From Neobacillus jeddahensis (GTDB lineage Bacteria > Bacillota > Bacilli > Bacillales > Cytobacillaceae): a stretch of DNA of 64,000 nt. Positions 26,549 to 35,878 of the stretch are shown here, in pieces. Under the pieces are notes generated by a model. It was not told where the DNA came from. It saw nothing but the letters and a program-made list of their open reading frames with translations, and ran no database searches. The position numbers and the translations under genes are program-made. The DNA lies in the NCBI RefSeq assembly GCF_000612625.1, contig NZ_CCAS010000016.1, positions 1 through 64,000 on the forward strand. Reading direction: 5' to 3'. The stretch's first letter is position 1, and each line of letters starts with the position of its first letter.

Positions 26549-27236
26549 CGAGCTCACCCCCATTTTCCTGTAATTGCCCGTCCTGGATACTAACCATTCT
26601 ATTTGCTTGTTTGGCAATTTCTAAATCATGGGTAATTAAAATAATCGTATGACCTAATTCATTCAATTCCTTCATAACCAGCAGAATTTCCTTGCTCGTC
26701 TTACTGTCCAGTGCCCCAGTCGGTTCATCAGCAAGAAGGATAGCAGGATTACCAACAAGGGCCCTAGCAATGGCGACCCTTTGTTGCTGTCCACCTGAGA
26801 GTTGTGTTGGTAAATGTCCAGCCCGGTCCTTCAAACCCACTTTGTTCAAACCCTCTAATGCCCTTTCTCGACGTTCCTTCACGGGGACCCCGCTATATAA
26901 TAAAGGAAGCTCAACATTTTCCAGAGCTGATAATTTTGTTAACAGGTTAAAGTTTTGAAATATAAAGCCTATTTTTTGATTCCGGATCGTTGCTAACTGA
27001 TTATCATTCATTTTCCCTATATCCTTACCATCAAGCAAATACTTACCGGATTGTGGCCGATCAAGGCAGCCAAGCATGTTCATTAAAGTTGATTTTCCTG
27101 AACCTGAAGGGCCAATAATCGCTAAGAATTCCCCTTGTTCAATTTCAATTGATACATCATTTAAGGCGTGAACAGTTTCCCCGCCCAGCTTATATGTTTT
27201 CATGAGATTACTAATTTGAATAATAGGCTTGCCCAT
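26526..27236 (-). CDS. MacB/LolD-type ABC transporter ATP-binding protein
   Basis: A 236-residue ATPase with Walker A GPSGSGKST, the LolD/MacB signature LSGGQQQRVAIARAL, Walker B ILLADEPTGALDS and switch His in ITHD. Its start overlaps the stop of the adaptor gene by one base (TAATG), and its end overlaps the permease, so all three are translationally coupled. MacB-type systems drive extracytoplasmic export by mechanotransmission. Confidence 0.93.
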   Translation of the reverse strand: MGKPIIQISNLMKTYKLGGETVHALNDVSIEIEQGEFLAIIGPSGSGKSTLMNMLGCLDRPQSGKYLLDGKDIGKMNDNQLATIRNQKIGFIFQNFNLLTKLSALENVELPLLYSGVPVKERRERALEGLNKVGLKDRAGHLPTQLSGGQQQRVAIARALVGNPAILLADEPTGALDSKTSKEILLVMKELNELGHTIILITHDLEIAKQANRMVSIQDGQLQENGGELVGDFAIY

Positions 27237-28204
27237 TAGTTTCCACCCCTTCCACTAAATTGTCCTCCATTGCCGCCCATGCGGTTCATTCCACCCATAT
27301 TGCCCATTCCTCCGATTCCGCCAAAACCGCCGCTTTGTATCCCTTTTCCTTGATTACTAGAGGAACTTCCAGTAGCCAATTGTGGTAGTTGGACTGTTTC
27401 TCCTTCTGAAAGTCCTTCCGAGATTTCGACATAGTCTTCATTGGCTAAGCCTGTTTTTACGGTTATTTGTTTGGTTCCTGTCTTTTGATTATCTGTACCA
27501 GCAACAATCACATATTTTTCACCATTTCCCGTATGAACGGCATCTAGTGGAACATAGAGGGCATCCTCTTTACTTTCTGTTAATATACTTGCTTCTGCAC
27601 TCATCCCAACTTTTAGATTTTCAGGTTTATTAATCTCAATTGTGACGTCAAAAGTAGACACTCCATTAGAAGAAGTTCCCTCGTTTGCTACTGTTTTTAC
27701 TTTCCCTGTATAGGTTTGATCAGGGAAGGCATTCACTTTTAAATTAACAGCTTGTCCTTCTTTAATTTTGGTAATGTCTAGCTCATCGATTTGAACAACC
27801 GTTTGTAAGCTTTGATAGTTTGATATATGGGCGACAACTTGTTCAGTCGTCACTCGCTCCCCTGCTGTCACAGATAGAGTAGTAATTGTCCCATTTGCAG
27901 GTGCTGTGATAGGGTCACTCCCATCGGTAAAGGTAATTAATTCATCCCCTTCGTTTACCTGCTCACCTTCTGAAACTAATACTTCATCAATTTCATCATT
28001 ATTAATAATGGATTTAATATCTTCACTGGTAACGGCCTGAATCGTCCCAGATCCGCTAATCTTTACTTCTAAAGTGCCTTTTTGAACATTTGCTGTTCTT
28101 TCTTGAGCGGACGCTGTTTGGGTACCTGCTTTTGCTGAATACCATTGATATCCAACAAACCCAACAACTAGTATACCGACTGCTATTAAAATCCATTTTT
28201 TCAT
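27236..28204 (-). CDS. MacA/HlyD-like membrane fusion protein with Gly/Met-rich tail
   Basis: A 322-residue protein with one N-terminal membrane helix, a short lipoyl/barrel-sandwich hybrid region (GTLEVKISGSG ... ITAPANGTI), a beta-barrel and a membrane-proximal domain (VPLDAVHTGNGEKYV). It lacks the long helical hairpin of Gram-negative MacA. The last 40 residues are Gly/Met/Asn-rich (GGIGGMGNMGGMNRMGG). AAAGGGAG precedes ATG 28204. It is the first gene of the exporter operon. Function in efflux is well supported; substrate unknown. Confidence 0.88.
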   Translation of the reverse strand: MKKWILIAVGILVVGFVGYQWYSAKAGTQTASAQERTANVQKGTLEVKISGSGTIQAVTSEDIKSIINNDEIDEVLVSEGEQVNEGDELITFTDGSDPITAPANGTITTLSVTAGERVTTEQVVAHISNYQSLQTVVQIDELDITKIKEGQAVNLKVNAFPDQTYTGKVKTVANEGTSSNGVSTFDVTIEINKPENLKVGMSAEASILTESKEDALYVPLDAVHTGNGEKYVIVAGTDNQKTGTKQITVKTGLANEDYVEISEGLSEGETVQLPQLATGSSSSNQGKGIQSGGFGGIGGMGNMGGMNRMGGNGGQFSGRGGN

Positions 28205-28561
28205 ATTTCCATGGCTCCCTTTCTTGCCTGAACATGCTTCAGGTCATGATCAATTTTTGCTACAGACCTCAATCCTGTTCGCCTTTCAGCTCTCCAGTCA
28301 ATGAGTTTTCCTAAGATAAGTCTATTATTAAGTTTGTACCTTAATTTTTCCTTAAGGAAATCATTGATGAAAATTTCCCTTGAAGTTATCGTTAATTACA
28401 TTATCAGTTAACCAATTGAATCTATGTAATTTCTAGATGGATTCATCATTTTATAGACTAGAACAATTTTATTTAAAAATAATTATAAAATTTAAAAAAT
28501 TCTTTCTTTCCTTTTTACTTTTACTATATAATAAATCACATAAAATATAAGGGGGAAATGT
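28205..28561. promoter_or_regulatory. Divergent intergenic region with 11-bp-phased direct repeat
   Basis: This 357-bp stretch holds no gene. CCTTAA occurs at 28339-28344 and 28350-28355, exactly 11 bp apart, the spacing typical of OmpR-family regulator sites. The second copy is part of a perfect 14-bp palindrome TTTCCTTAAGGAAA (28347-28360). On the plus strand TATAAT at 28527-28532 is the likely -10 of the AGCS symporter gene. The rest is A/T-rich and shows nothing else. Confidence 0.5.
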
Positions 28562-30025
28562 ATGGAACAGTTTGTAAATTGGCTTAGTGGAGTTATTTGG
28601 AGTCCTGCACTTATTTATTTATGTTTAGGGGTAGGTTTGTTTTACACACTTGCTACCCGATTCCTACAAGTAAGACACATGAAGGATATTATTTCTTTAA
28701 TGTTCAAAGGGAAGAAATCAGATGCTGGTATTTCATCCTTCCAAGCATTAACCCTAGCATTATCAGGCCGAGTTGGAACGGGTAATATTGCTGGAGTTGC
28801 CACTGCGATTGCTTTTGGTGGACCAGGTGCTGTTTTCTGGATGTGGGCCATAGCCTTTTTAGGTGCAGGTTCAGCATTTGTTGAGGCAGCTTTAGGACAA
28901 GTATATAAAGTAAAGCAAGATGGGCAATTTCGTGGTGGTCCTGCCTATTACATAGAAAAAGGACTAAAAATGAAGTGGTATGCAGTATTATTTGCAGTTG
29001 TAACGGTGATTGCAACTGGTGTCCTATTACCAGGTGTACAGGCAAATAGTATTGCTGCAGGTATTGAAAATGCTTTTGATATAACGCCGGCCATTACTGG
29101 AGCAATTTTAGTTATTCTACTAGCAGTCATAATCTTTGGAGGAGTTAAGCGGATTGCCCGAGTGGCTGAAATTGTTGTGCCATTTATGGCTTTAGGCTAT
29201 ATCATTGTTGCATTGTTGATTACCTTGCTAAATATCTCGGAATTGCCAAATGTATTAAAATTAATTTTCTCTAGTGCATTCGGTGCAGATGCAGCATTTG
29301 GTGGAATTTTAGGTGCTGCTATTTCCTGGGGAGTGAAACGTGGTATTTATTCAAATGAAGCTGGACAAGGTACTGCCCCGCATGCAGCAGCTGCTGCAGA
29401 AGTTTCCCACCCTGCTAAGCAAGGAATTGTACAAGCATTTTCTGTTTACATTGATACATTATTTGTTTGTTCCGCAACCGCATTTATGATTTTGATTACA
29501 GGTATGTACAATGTTGTGCCAGAAGGAAAGGCAGCCATTGTCAATAACCTTGGTAATGTAGAACCAGGTCCCGTCTATACTCAAAGAGCAGTTGAATCTG
29601 TATTACCAGGATTCGGAGCACCATTTGTTGCTATTTCCTTATTCTTTTTCGCATTTACAACGATTATGGCCTATTATTATATGGCAGAAACCAATCTTGC
29701 CTATATTAATCAAAAAGTAAAACGTGTTTGGACCGATTATCTCTTAAAAGTAGCAATATTAGGAATGGTTTTTTATGGTAGTATCAAAACAGCCGGCCTT
29801 GCTTGGACCCTAGGTGATATTGGCGTTGGAAGTATGGCTTGGTTAAATATCATTGCCATTCTCCTCCTATCAAAACCAGCCTTAAGGGTGTTAAAGGATT
29901 ACGAGGCACAGCTGAAAGATGGAAAAGATCCTGTATTCGACCCAGTTAAACTTGGAATCAAAGATGCTGAATTTTGGGAACATGATTACTCCAAATCATT
30001 AGAAAACGAAGAAAAAATAGGATAA
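28562..30025 (+). CDS. Sodium:alanine/glycine symporter (AGCS family)
   Basis: A 487-residue membrane protein with about eleven helices and the AGCS signatures: SFQALTLALSGRVGTGNIAGVA near residue 60, GGPGAVFWMW, and GVKRGIYSNEAGQGTAPHAAA. It imports alanine, glycine or glutamine with Na+. GGGGG precedes ATG 28562. It is monocistronic with a strong terminator. The exact amino acid cannot be told; B. subtilis has several paralogs (AlsT, GlnT, YrbD, YflA). Confidence 0.92.
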   Translation: MEQFVNWLSGVIWSPALIYLCLGVGLFYTLATRFLQVRHMKDIISLMFKGKKSDAGISSFQALTLALSGRVGTGNIAGVATAIAFGGPGAVFWMWAIAFLGAGSAFVEAALGQVYKVKQDGQFRGGPAYYIEKGLKMKWYAVLFAVVTVIATGVLLPGVQANSIAAGIENAFDITPAITGAILVILLAVIIFGGVKRIARVAEIVVPFMALGYIIVALLITLLNISELPNVLKLIFSSAFGADAAFGGILGAAISWGVKRGIYSNEAGQGTAPHAAAAAEVSHPAKQGIVQAFSVYIDTLFVCSATAFMILITGMYNVVPEGKAAIVNNLGNVEPGPVYTQRAVESVLPGFGAPFVAISLFFFAFTTIMAYYYMAETNLAYINQKVKRVWTDYLLKVAILGMVFYGSIKTAGLAWTLGDIGVGSMAWLNIIAILLLSKPALRVLKDYEAQLKDGKDPVFDPVKLGIKDAEFWEHDYSKSLENEEKIG

Positions 30026-30045
30026 TATTAGAATGGATTATCAAG

Positions 30046-30075
30046 GGACAAACTTCCGTAGTTTGTCCTTTTTTC
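30046..30075 (+). terminator. Intrinsic terminator after the AGCS gene
   Basis: GGACAAACT (30046-30054) pairs with AGTTTGTCC (30060-30068), then TTTTTT. Confidence 0.92.
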
Positions 30076-30225
30076 GGCTTATTCCAAATAAATATGAAAC
30101 TTTTCGCAGCATATTTCGTACACTTTAGGAGTAGATAAAACACAAAATACTACGGAGTTTTACCCTTTTTTTAAAATAGATTTATAATGTACATAAGATG
30201 AAAAAATAAACAAGGAGTGAAAAGT

Positions 30226-31695
30226 ATGGGAGTTTCTCTTAGCAAGGGACAAAAAGTGGATTTAACAAAGTCTCATCCTGGCCTGCAAAATGTCGTTGTT
30301 GGTTTAGGCTGGAACGTTAGCCATATGGGTTCCAATTTCGACTTAGATGCCTCGGCATTTTTATTAGGTGAATCTGGTAAGGTCAACAGTGATCAAGATT
30401 TTGTTTTTTATAATAATCCTTCAGGTGGAAATGGCTCTATCCTTTATAGCGGGGATAATCGAATTGGTTCTGGTGTAAAGGATGATGAGCAGATCCAGAT
30501 TGATTTAAGCCGTGTACCAGCACATATCCATCGTATTGCCTTTACCATAACCATTCACGATGCACAGGTGAAACGACAAAATTTCGGACAAGTGTCAGAT
30601 TCCTATGTGCGCATTTTTAACCAAATGAGCAATGAGGAAATAATGAGATTTAACTTAGGTAAAGATTTTACTGTTGAAACAGCGATTGTTGCTGCAGAGT
30701 TATACAGACATAATGGAGAGTGGAAATTCAATGCTATTGCAAGCGGATTCCAAGGTGGATTAGCGGCATTATGTCGTAACTTTGGAATAACGGTGGATGA
30801 TCCCCCTATAATTACACAGCCATCCCCATCCACTCAGCCGCAAAATTTCCAACAGATTCAAAGCAGCGGTTACAACAATCCGCAACATCAAACGAATCAA
30901 TATCAGTCAAACCAACAAAACCAGTCTAACCATCATGTATTCGAACAAAGTCAGCAGCCTGTCCATCTTCAGCCGGAAACTCGACCATATCAACAGCCTG
31001 CTTATGGTTATCCAGCGCAGTCAACGTATCCAACCAATACTAGTTCACGACAAACATATGGCGGAGATGATATTGTTTGTCCGCGTTGTCATTCCACAAA
31101 TGTACGAACTGGGAAAAAGGGTTTTGGACTTGGTAAAGCTGCAATTGGTGGCCTAATCCTCGGACCCGTTGGCCTCCTTGGAGGATTTATTGGTAAAAAT
31201 CAATTAAAGCTTACCTGTAATAGTTGTGGTAACTCATGGTCTCCTTCACAAACAGACTATGCCGAGTGGGCAAATAACCAAAAGAGGAAGGCACAAGACT
31301 TGTTCAATCGTTATAAGAGTCAAGATGTCCTCGATGCGGTTGTGGCAGCCTGTGCTTTAGTGGCGATGGCGGATGGATACTTAGATACTTCTGAGCGTCA
31401 AAAAATGCTCGAATTTGTTCATCAAAGTGATGAATTACGTGTTTTTGATACTAACAAAGTCATTCAACGCTTTAATCTTTTTATTTCCAAAATGGAAAAT
31501 GATCGAATGATGGGCCGTGCAGAAGCATTTCGAGCACTTGGGAAAATTAGAACAAAACCAGAAATCGCCAGGCTCGTAGCGCGCTACTGTATTGCGATTG
31601 GTTATGCGGATGGAAATTTCGATCCAAATGAGCAGCAAATAGTGTCTGATATCTGTCGCGAGCTTGGACTAAATCCAGCTGAATTTCTTTCATAA
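30226..31695 (+). CDS. TerD - zinc ribbon - TerB fusion protein
   Basis: A 489-residue protein. Residues 1-190 are a TerD domain (VVVGLGWNVSH, FDLDASAFLLG, DQDFVFYNN, GDNRIGSG, Ca2+-binding acidic residues). Residues 195-280 are a Gln/Pro/Ser-rich linker. A zinc ribbon follows (C285, C288, C331, C334) whose knuckles flank a Gly-rich hydrophobic hairpin (GLGKAAIGGLILGPVG). Residues 350-489 are a TerB-like helical domain with two MADGYLD/GYADGNFD acidic motifs. TerD and TerB belong to tellurite/stress systems. ATG 30226 follows AAGGAG at 8 nt. The usual ter genes (terC, other terD) are not adjacent. Confidence 0.87.
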   Translation: MGVSLSKGQKVDLTKSHPGLQNVVVGLGWNVSHMGSNFDLDASAFLLGESGKVNSDQDFVFYNNPSGGNGSILYSGDNRIGSGVKDDEQIQIDLSRVPAHIHRIAFTITIHDAQVKRQNFGQVSDSYVRIFNQMSNEEIMRFNLGKDFTVETAIVAAELYRHNGEWKFNAIASGFQGGLAALCRNFGITVDDPPIITQPSPSTQPQNFQQIQSSGYNNPQHQTNQYQSNQQNQSNHHVFEQSQQPVHLQPETRPYQQPAYGYPAQSTYPTNTSSRQTYGGDDIVCPRCHSTNVRTGKKGFGLGKAAIGGLILGPVGLLGGFIGKNQLKLTCNSCGNSWSPSQTDYAEWANNQKRKAQDLFNRYKSQDVLDAVVAACALVAMADGYLDTSERQKMLEFVHQSDELRVFDTNKVIQRFNLFISKMENDRMMGRAEAFRALGKIRTKPEIARLVARYCIAIGYADGNFDPNEQQIVSDICRELGLNPAEFLS

Positions 31696-31703
31696 TCACA
31701 AAG

Positions 31704-31737
31704 AGCCTCATTTTCCGACGCGGAAAGTGAGGCTTTT
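31704..31737. terminator. Bidirectional terminator between terD fusion and selB
   Basis: AGCCTCA (31704-31710) pairs with TGAGGCT (31728-31734), extended by TTCC/GGAA and flanked by AAAG and TTTTCTC. Confidence 0.8.
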
Positions 31738-31741
31738 CTCT

Positions 31742-33625
31742 TTAGTTCATCCAAACTCGTTTGTTTTCAACACGCTTTGTGAATCCCTTTGCATCTAATC
31801 TTTCTAAAAAAGGAATCATATATTTCCTTGAAAGGTCAAGGACATCCTTCGCATCTCCAACCTCAAATTCTTGACTTGTTTTACTTTGAAGTTTTTCAAC
31901 GGCTTCTTTGAATATCTCGCCATGATAGGCGAACTGCTCATCCAATTGAACAATTATGCTTTGATCTTCAAGAAATTTTTTCAAGTCTAATTCAAGCTTT
32001 TCAGGTATACCAGCCGTCGAAAAATAGTCTTTTAGGTAGCGTACCTTTAATCCATCCTTTTTTAAGTCATCAAGGAGATTTTCGGTTCGCTTTGCCCAGC
32101 TTTTCGGAATATGGGGAACAAAACTGGAAAGAGATACATATTGTTCTTTCCGTTTAAAGATTCCGTTCAATATTCCATTTTCCACGACAAAATCGAGCAA
32201 GGCTTTCGGAAACCGCTTTTGCAATGATTGCAATAGTTCTGCCTTATTTATGCCCGTCTTCAATGAAAAGAGATGATGAAATTCCTGTAATTTATCATAA
32301 ATATCTTCTTCGATAGAATTGATAATTTGCCCTAGTGTATACTCTTTTCCATTATATAAGACAAATTCACTTTCGTTTAAATGCTCGGCTAATGTCAATT
32401 CGTCAAGAGCTGTCCGCTTAATTAATTCATGAAGAGGAAGGCTTTTTGCCTCCACTAATGCTGCAGTAATACGTTCCTTTGGTGTCCCCACTTTTTTCTT
32501 CTCAAGTTCTTCAATGGTTTGGTTCCCAAATCTATACTTATTACCAAGTGGATCAATTACCCATCCTCCGCCAATTGTCTCTTGCGGACTTGGTCTACGT
32601 ATAATAAAACGATCGCCACGTTTTGTAAGAATCTCCTCCTCCAGCCTTAGCTGGCAAAGAATCTCACCATTTTCCTCATTAATCTCATTCCGATCAAAAA
32701 ACACAATTCGCCCCATCACTTCGGTCGTCCCTATATGAAGCCTGATCGGCATCCGCTGCTTGACCATATGATCTAGGTCCATAACGACTCGAATAGCTAC
32801 ATCAACAGTTTTGGTCACAATAAAATGATTGGAAGAAACCAGTACATCTCCACGTTCTAAATCCTCTTTAGAAATATTTGAAAGGTTGATAGCCGCCCTT
32901 TGTCCGGCATATGCCTTATGTGCCGACTTATGGTGGACTTGGATTTGCCTGGCCCTTACTTCCATTCCCTTTGGCATAATTGATAGAAGCTGTCCTTCCT
33001 CCACTGTTCCTTCATAGACAGTCCCACGAACCACAGTCCCTTGACCTTTAACCGTAAACACCTGATCAATCGGGAGTCGGAAGGCCCCTTTAGCATCACG
33101 CATTTCTTGTTCCTTTAATGTTCGAATGACCAATTCTTTTATTTCAGTTATTCCTTTTTTCGATAAACTATCGATTAAGACAAAGGGAGCTTCTTCAAAA
33201 ACAGTTCCGTTTAGCTCATTTAAAATATCATCTTTGACCAATTCAATAAATTCTTCGTCCACTCGGTCTATTTTTGAGATGGCCACTATTCCATTTTTTA
33301 CACCTAAAAATTTTAAAATATCAAGATGTTCTCTAGTTTGCGGCATAACCCCTTCATCAGCCGCCACAACAAGGACGACCAAATCAATTCCAGCTACCCC
33401 GGCGATCATTTGACGAATAAAGCGTTCATGCCCAGGAACATCAATGACGGAGATTTGGACTTCATCGTCTTCGTATAAAGGAGCAAATCCTAGTTCGATC
33501 GAGATTTGCCGTTCTTTCTCCTCTTTTAAACGGTCCGTATCGACATTGGTTAATGCTTTGGTTAACGACGTTTTCCCATGGTCAATATGACCGGCCATTC
33601 CAATTGTAAAATATCTTTTTTCCAA
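31742..33625 (-). CDS. selB: Selenocysteine-specific elongation factor SelB
   Basis: A 627-residue GTPase with G1 GHIDHGKTS, DVPGHERF (G3) and SKID (G4), EF-Tu-like domains 2 and 3, and a C-terminal half of winged-helix repeats that bind SECIS RNA, ending FTKRVENKRVWMN. SelB delivers Sec-tRNA to in-frame UGA codons. The start is TTG with AAGGTGG 4 nt upstream. Full length for the family. selA, selD and the tRNA-Sec gene are not in the window, which is unusual for selB. Confidence 0.93.
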   Translation of the reverse strand: MEKRYFTIGMAGHIDHGKTSLTKALTNVDTDRLKEEKERQISIELGFAPLYEDDEVQISVIDVPGHERFIRQMIAGVAGIDLVVLVVAADEGVMPQTREHLDILKFLGVKNGIVAISKIDRVDEEFIELVKDDILNELNGTVFEEAPFVLIDSLSKKGITEIKELVIRTLKEQEMRDAKGAFRLPIDQVFTVKGQGTVVRGTVYEGTVEEGQLLSIMPKGMEVRARQIQVHHKSAHKAYAGQRAAINLSNISKEDLERGDVLVSSNHFIVTKTVDVAIRVVMDLDHMVKQRMPIRLHIGTTEVMGRIVFFDRNEINEENGEILCQLRLEEEILTKRGDRFIIRRPSPQETIGGGWVIDPLGNKYRFGNQTIEELEKKKVGTPKERITAALVEAKSLPLHELIKRTALDELTLAEHLNESEFVLYNGKEYTLGQIINSIEEDIYDKLQEFHHLFSLKTGINKAELLQSLQKRFPKALLDFVVENGILNGIFKRKEQYVSLSSFVPHIPKSWAKRTENLLDDLKKDGLKVRYLKDYFSTAGIPEKLELDLKKFLEDQSIIVQLDEQFAYHGEIFKEAVEKLQSKTSQEFEVGDAKDVLDLSRKYMIPFLERLDAKGFTKRVENKRVWMN

Positions 33626-33800
33626 GCTACCACCTTCTTAATCGTTCTACCATTCTACTGTAGCCTTAATGGTACATTTGTTCAAGCTAACATTTACAAG
33701 GGAAAGATTTTCACGAATCCTCCACATTATCACCGTCCATGTTATACATAGGTATGCTATGTTGAAGAGAAGACATTTTAACAGCAAGGGAAGAAGGCAA

Positions 33801-34220
33801 ATGAAAAAAGTAATCGGGCCATTTCTGGCTGCAATTATTCTAATTAGTGGATGTCAGAATAGTGAACCAAAGGCAAGTGATGTGAAAAAGCCCCTCTCTG
33901 AACCAAAACAAATGATAGAAACGAAATCAGGCTCTACCACTTTTCCATACCCAAACTTGTTAGCCACTCAAGAACAAACTTATTCTCTCTTAGCAATTGG
34001 AGAACAGGATGAGCAATCTCCCATTGAAGAGAATCAAAATGTCATTGAAAACGTAAAAAACATTTTGAGTTTACCGACACAGGAAATAGCCCAGAAAGCT
34101 TTTCCCGAGTTACAACTAAACAACATGGCATACATTCTGTTTAACCAGACTGGTATTGTACACCAATCAAAAAATTTAAAAGAACTTACTCGCTTTTTAC
34201 AAGAACATCCCCCGAAGTAA
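33801..34220 (+). CDS. Small lipoprotein of unknown function
   Basis: A 139-residue protein with a signal peptide and lipobox LISGC (Cys near residue 16), a Lys/Ser-rich spacer, then a mainly helical polar domain. ATG 33801 follows GAAGAAGG; the longest ORF start at 33669 would put the signal peptide 44 residues inside and was rejected. It is divergent from selB and monocistronic. No family recognised. Confidence 0.72.
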   Translation: MKKVIGPFLAAIILISGCQNSEPKASDVKKPLSEPKQMIETKSGSTTFPYPNLLATQEQTYSLLAIGEQDEQSPIEENQNVIENVKNILSLPTQEIAQKAFPELQLNNMAYILFNQTGIVHQSKNLKELTRFLQEHPPK

Positions 34221-34290
34221 AAATCAATTGTCTAGGGTTTCTCCCTCAATGTACTAGATAATTAATCATTAGCTTCCTTCACATAATAAA

Positions 34291-34366
34291 GCTGAGTTTC
34301 GCATTTTATGCGTAGCTCAGCATCATTTTTAAAACCAGACCGCATGCTCTGGTTTTTTATTTTTGC
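34291..34366 (+). terminator. Two tandem hairpins, the second a terminator
   Basis: First hairpin: GCTGAG (34291-34296) pairs with CTCAGC (34316-34321), with inner CGCAT/ATGCG. Second: AAACCAGA pairs with TCTGGTTT followed by TTTTATTTTT (34332-34365). They end the lipoprotein transcript just before the mntH promoter. Confidence 0.75.
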
Positions 34367-34418
34367 TTATTTTCCCTAAATTTAATATAATCATTTTATA
34401 CAAATTGCACTAGTGCAA
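34363..34418 (+). promoter_or_regulatory. mntH promoter with MntR-type palindrome
   Basis: TTGCTT (34363-34368), a 17-nt spacer and TATAAT (34386-34391) make a good promoter. A perfect 14-bp palindrome TTGCACTAGTGCAA (34405-34418) lies just past the expected start site, where a repressor blocks transcription. The manganese repressor MntR is the natural candidate, given the downstream gene; the assignment is inference. Confidence 0.6.
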
Positions 34419-34479
34419 CATTTATTCACATACGAACAAACCTTGCTCGTACGAAAAAAGATAAAAAGGATGGTGACTT

Positions 34480-35784
34480 ATGACCAATACTAATTCATAT
34501 GCAGTCCACAGAGACCAAGCAGCTGAACAGAGAACTATTTCTGCTGCTAGAGATGCCATAAATGGAAAAGTGAAAGGAATACGGGCGTTATTACCGTTCA
34601 TTGGTCCTGCCTTCATCGCTTCCATTGCGTATATAGATCCAGGAAATTTTGCCACGAACATTCAAAGTGGTGCCCGTTTTGGATATAGGATGCTATGGGT
34701 AATCGTTTTAGCAAACCTGATGGCTATGCTTCTTCAAAACATGTCTGCGAAAATCGGGATTGCAACAGGAAAGAATTTACCCGAGCTTTGTCGTGAGTAT
34801 ATGCCAAAATGGCTCACGATGATCATGTGGATTGTTTCTGAACTTGCCGCTATGGCAACCGACCTAGCTGAGTTTTTAGGTGCCACTTTGGCGTTAAATT
34901 TACTGGCAGGAATCCCCATGCTTTTTGCCACCCTTATAACGGGATTGGTCACCTATTTAATCTTAATGCTTGAAAAATTTGGCTTCCGCCCATTGGAAAA
35001 GTTTATCGCTGCCTTTGCGATGCTAATCGGGTTATGTTATTTAGTCGAAACGATTCTTTCTAGACCTGATTTTTCACAAATTGCTTATCATAGTGTTGTT
35101 CCATGGATAGGGAACAAAGAAAGTATTATGTTAGCAGTTGGTGTGATTGGTGCGACTGTCATGCCTCACGCTATTTATTTACACTCTAGCCTAACGCAAA
35201 ATCGGATTGTGCCAAGAAACGATGCAGAGAAAATAAAAATCCAAAAATTTAGTACAAAAGAGATTCTGATTGCGATGACGCTTGCAGGCTTTGTCAATTT
35301 GGCAATGATGTATATGGCAGCCTCCGTTTTCCATTCATCTGGTCAAAGTCGTATTGCCGATCTGACAACAGCTTATCACACGTTAACACCATTGCTCGGG
35401 GCAGCGGCAGCCAGTGTATTCCTTATCTCATTACTGGCTTCAGGAATTTCAAGCTCTGTCGTAGGGACGATGGCCGGACAAGTAATTATGCAAGGGTTCG
35501 TTGGTTTTAGCATTCCTTTATGGATCCGCCGCTTAGTGACAATGCTACCTACTGTCATCATCGTTGCTATCGGTTTCGATCCAACTCAGACGCTCATTAT
35601 TAGTCAGGTCATTCTAAGTATTGTCTTACCATTTCCCATCATTGCCCTAATTTATTTCACCCAAAAGAAAGAATTGATGGGCGTGTTAACAAATAAACGG
35701 ATCACAACTATTTTTTCTAGCCTTTTTGCGATCATCATCCTCGGTTTAAATGTCTGGTTAGTTTTGCAAATATTTGTAGACTAG
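34480..35784 (+). CDS. mntH: Nramp-type manganese transporter MntH
   Basis: A 434-residue protein with about eleven membrane helices and the Nramp metal site: DPGN in helix 1 (YIDPGNFATN) and MPHAIYLHS in helix 6. It imports Mn2+ with protons. AAGGATGGT precedes ATG 34480. The upstream promoter carries a palindrome suited to MntR. It is monocistronic, closed by a strong terminator. Confidence 0.94.
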   Translation: MTNTNSYAVHRDQAAEQRTISAARDAINGKVKGIRALLPFIGPAFIASIAYIDPGNFATNIQSGARFGYRMLWVIVLANLMAMLLQNMSAKIGIATGKNLPELCREYMPKWLTMIMWIVSELAAMATDLAEFLGATLALNLLAGIPMLFATLITGLVTYLILMLEKFGFRPLEKFIAAFAMLIGLCYLVETILSRPDFSQIAYHSVVPWIGNKESIMLAVGVIGATVMPHAIYLHSSLTQNRIVPRNDAEKIKIQKFSTKEILIAMTLAGFVNLAMMYMAASVFHSSGQSRIADLTTAYHTLTPLLGAAAASVFLISLLASGISSSVVGTMAGQVIMQGFVGFSIPLWIRRLVTMLPTVIIVAIGFDPTQTLIISQVILSIVLPFPIIALIYFTQKKELMGVLTNKRITTIFSSLFAIIILGLNVWLVLQIFVD

Positions 35785-35810
35785 TAAATTACCATTAAAT
35801 TTGCATACAA

Positions 35811-35846
35811 AAAACACCATCTCTTGATGAATAGTGATGGTGTTTT
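35811..35846. terminator. Bidirectional terminator after mntH
   Basis: AAAACACCATC (35811-35821) pairs with GATGGTGTTTT (35836-35846). Confidence 0.9.
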
Positions 35847-35878
35847 CTCTGCAAATGTAATGTAAAGATTAGGCTGTG

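Noticed and set aside
34291..34366. Manganese (yybP-ykoY) riboswitch before mntH
   Set aside because: The tandem hairpins lie upstream of the mntH promoter, not in its leader, and lack the conserved yybP-ykoY sequence. They fit terminators of the lipoprotein gene.
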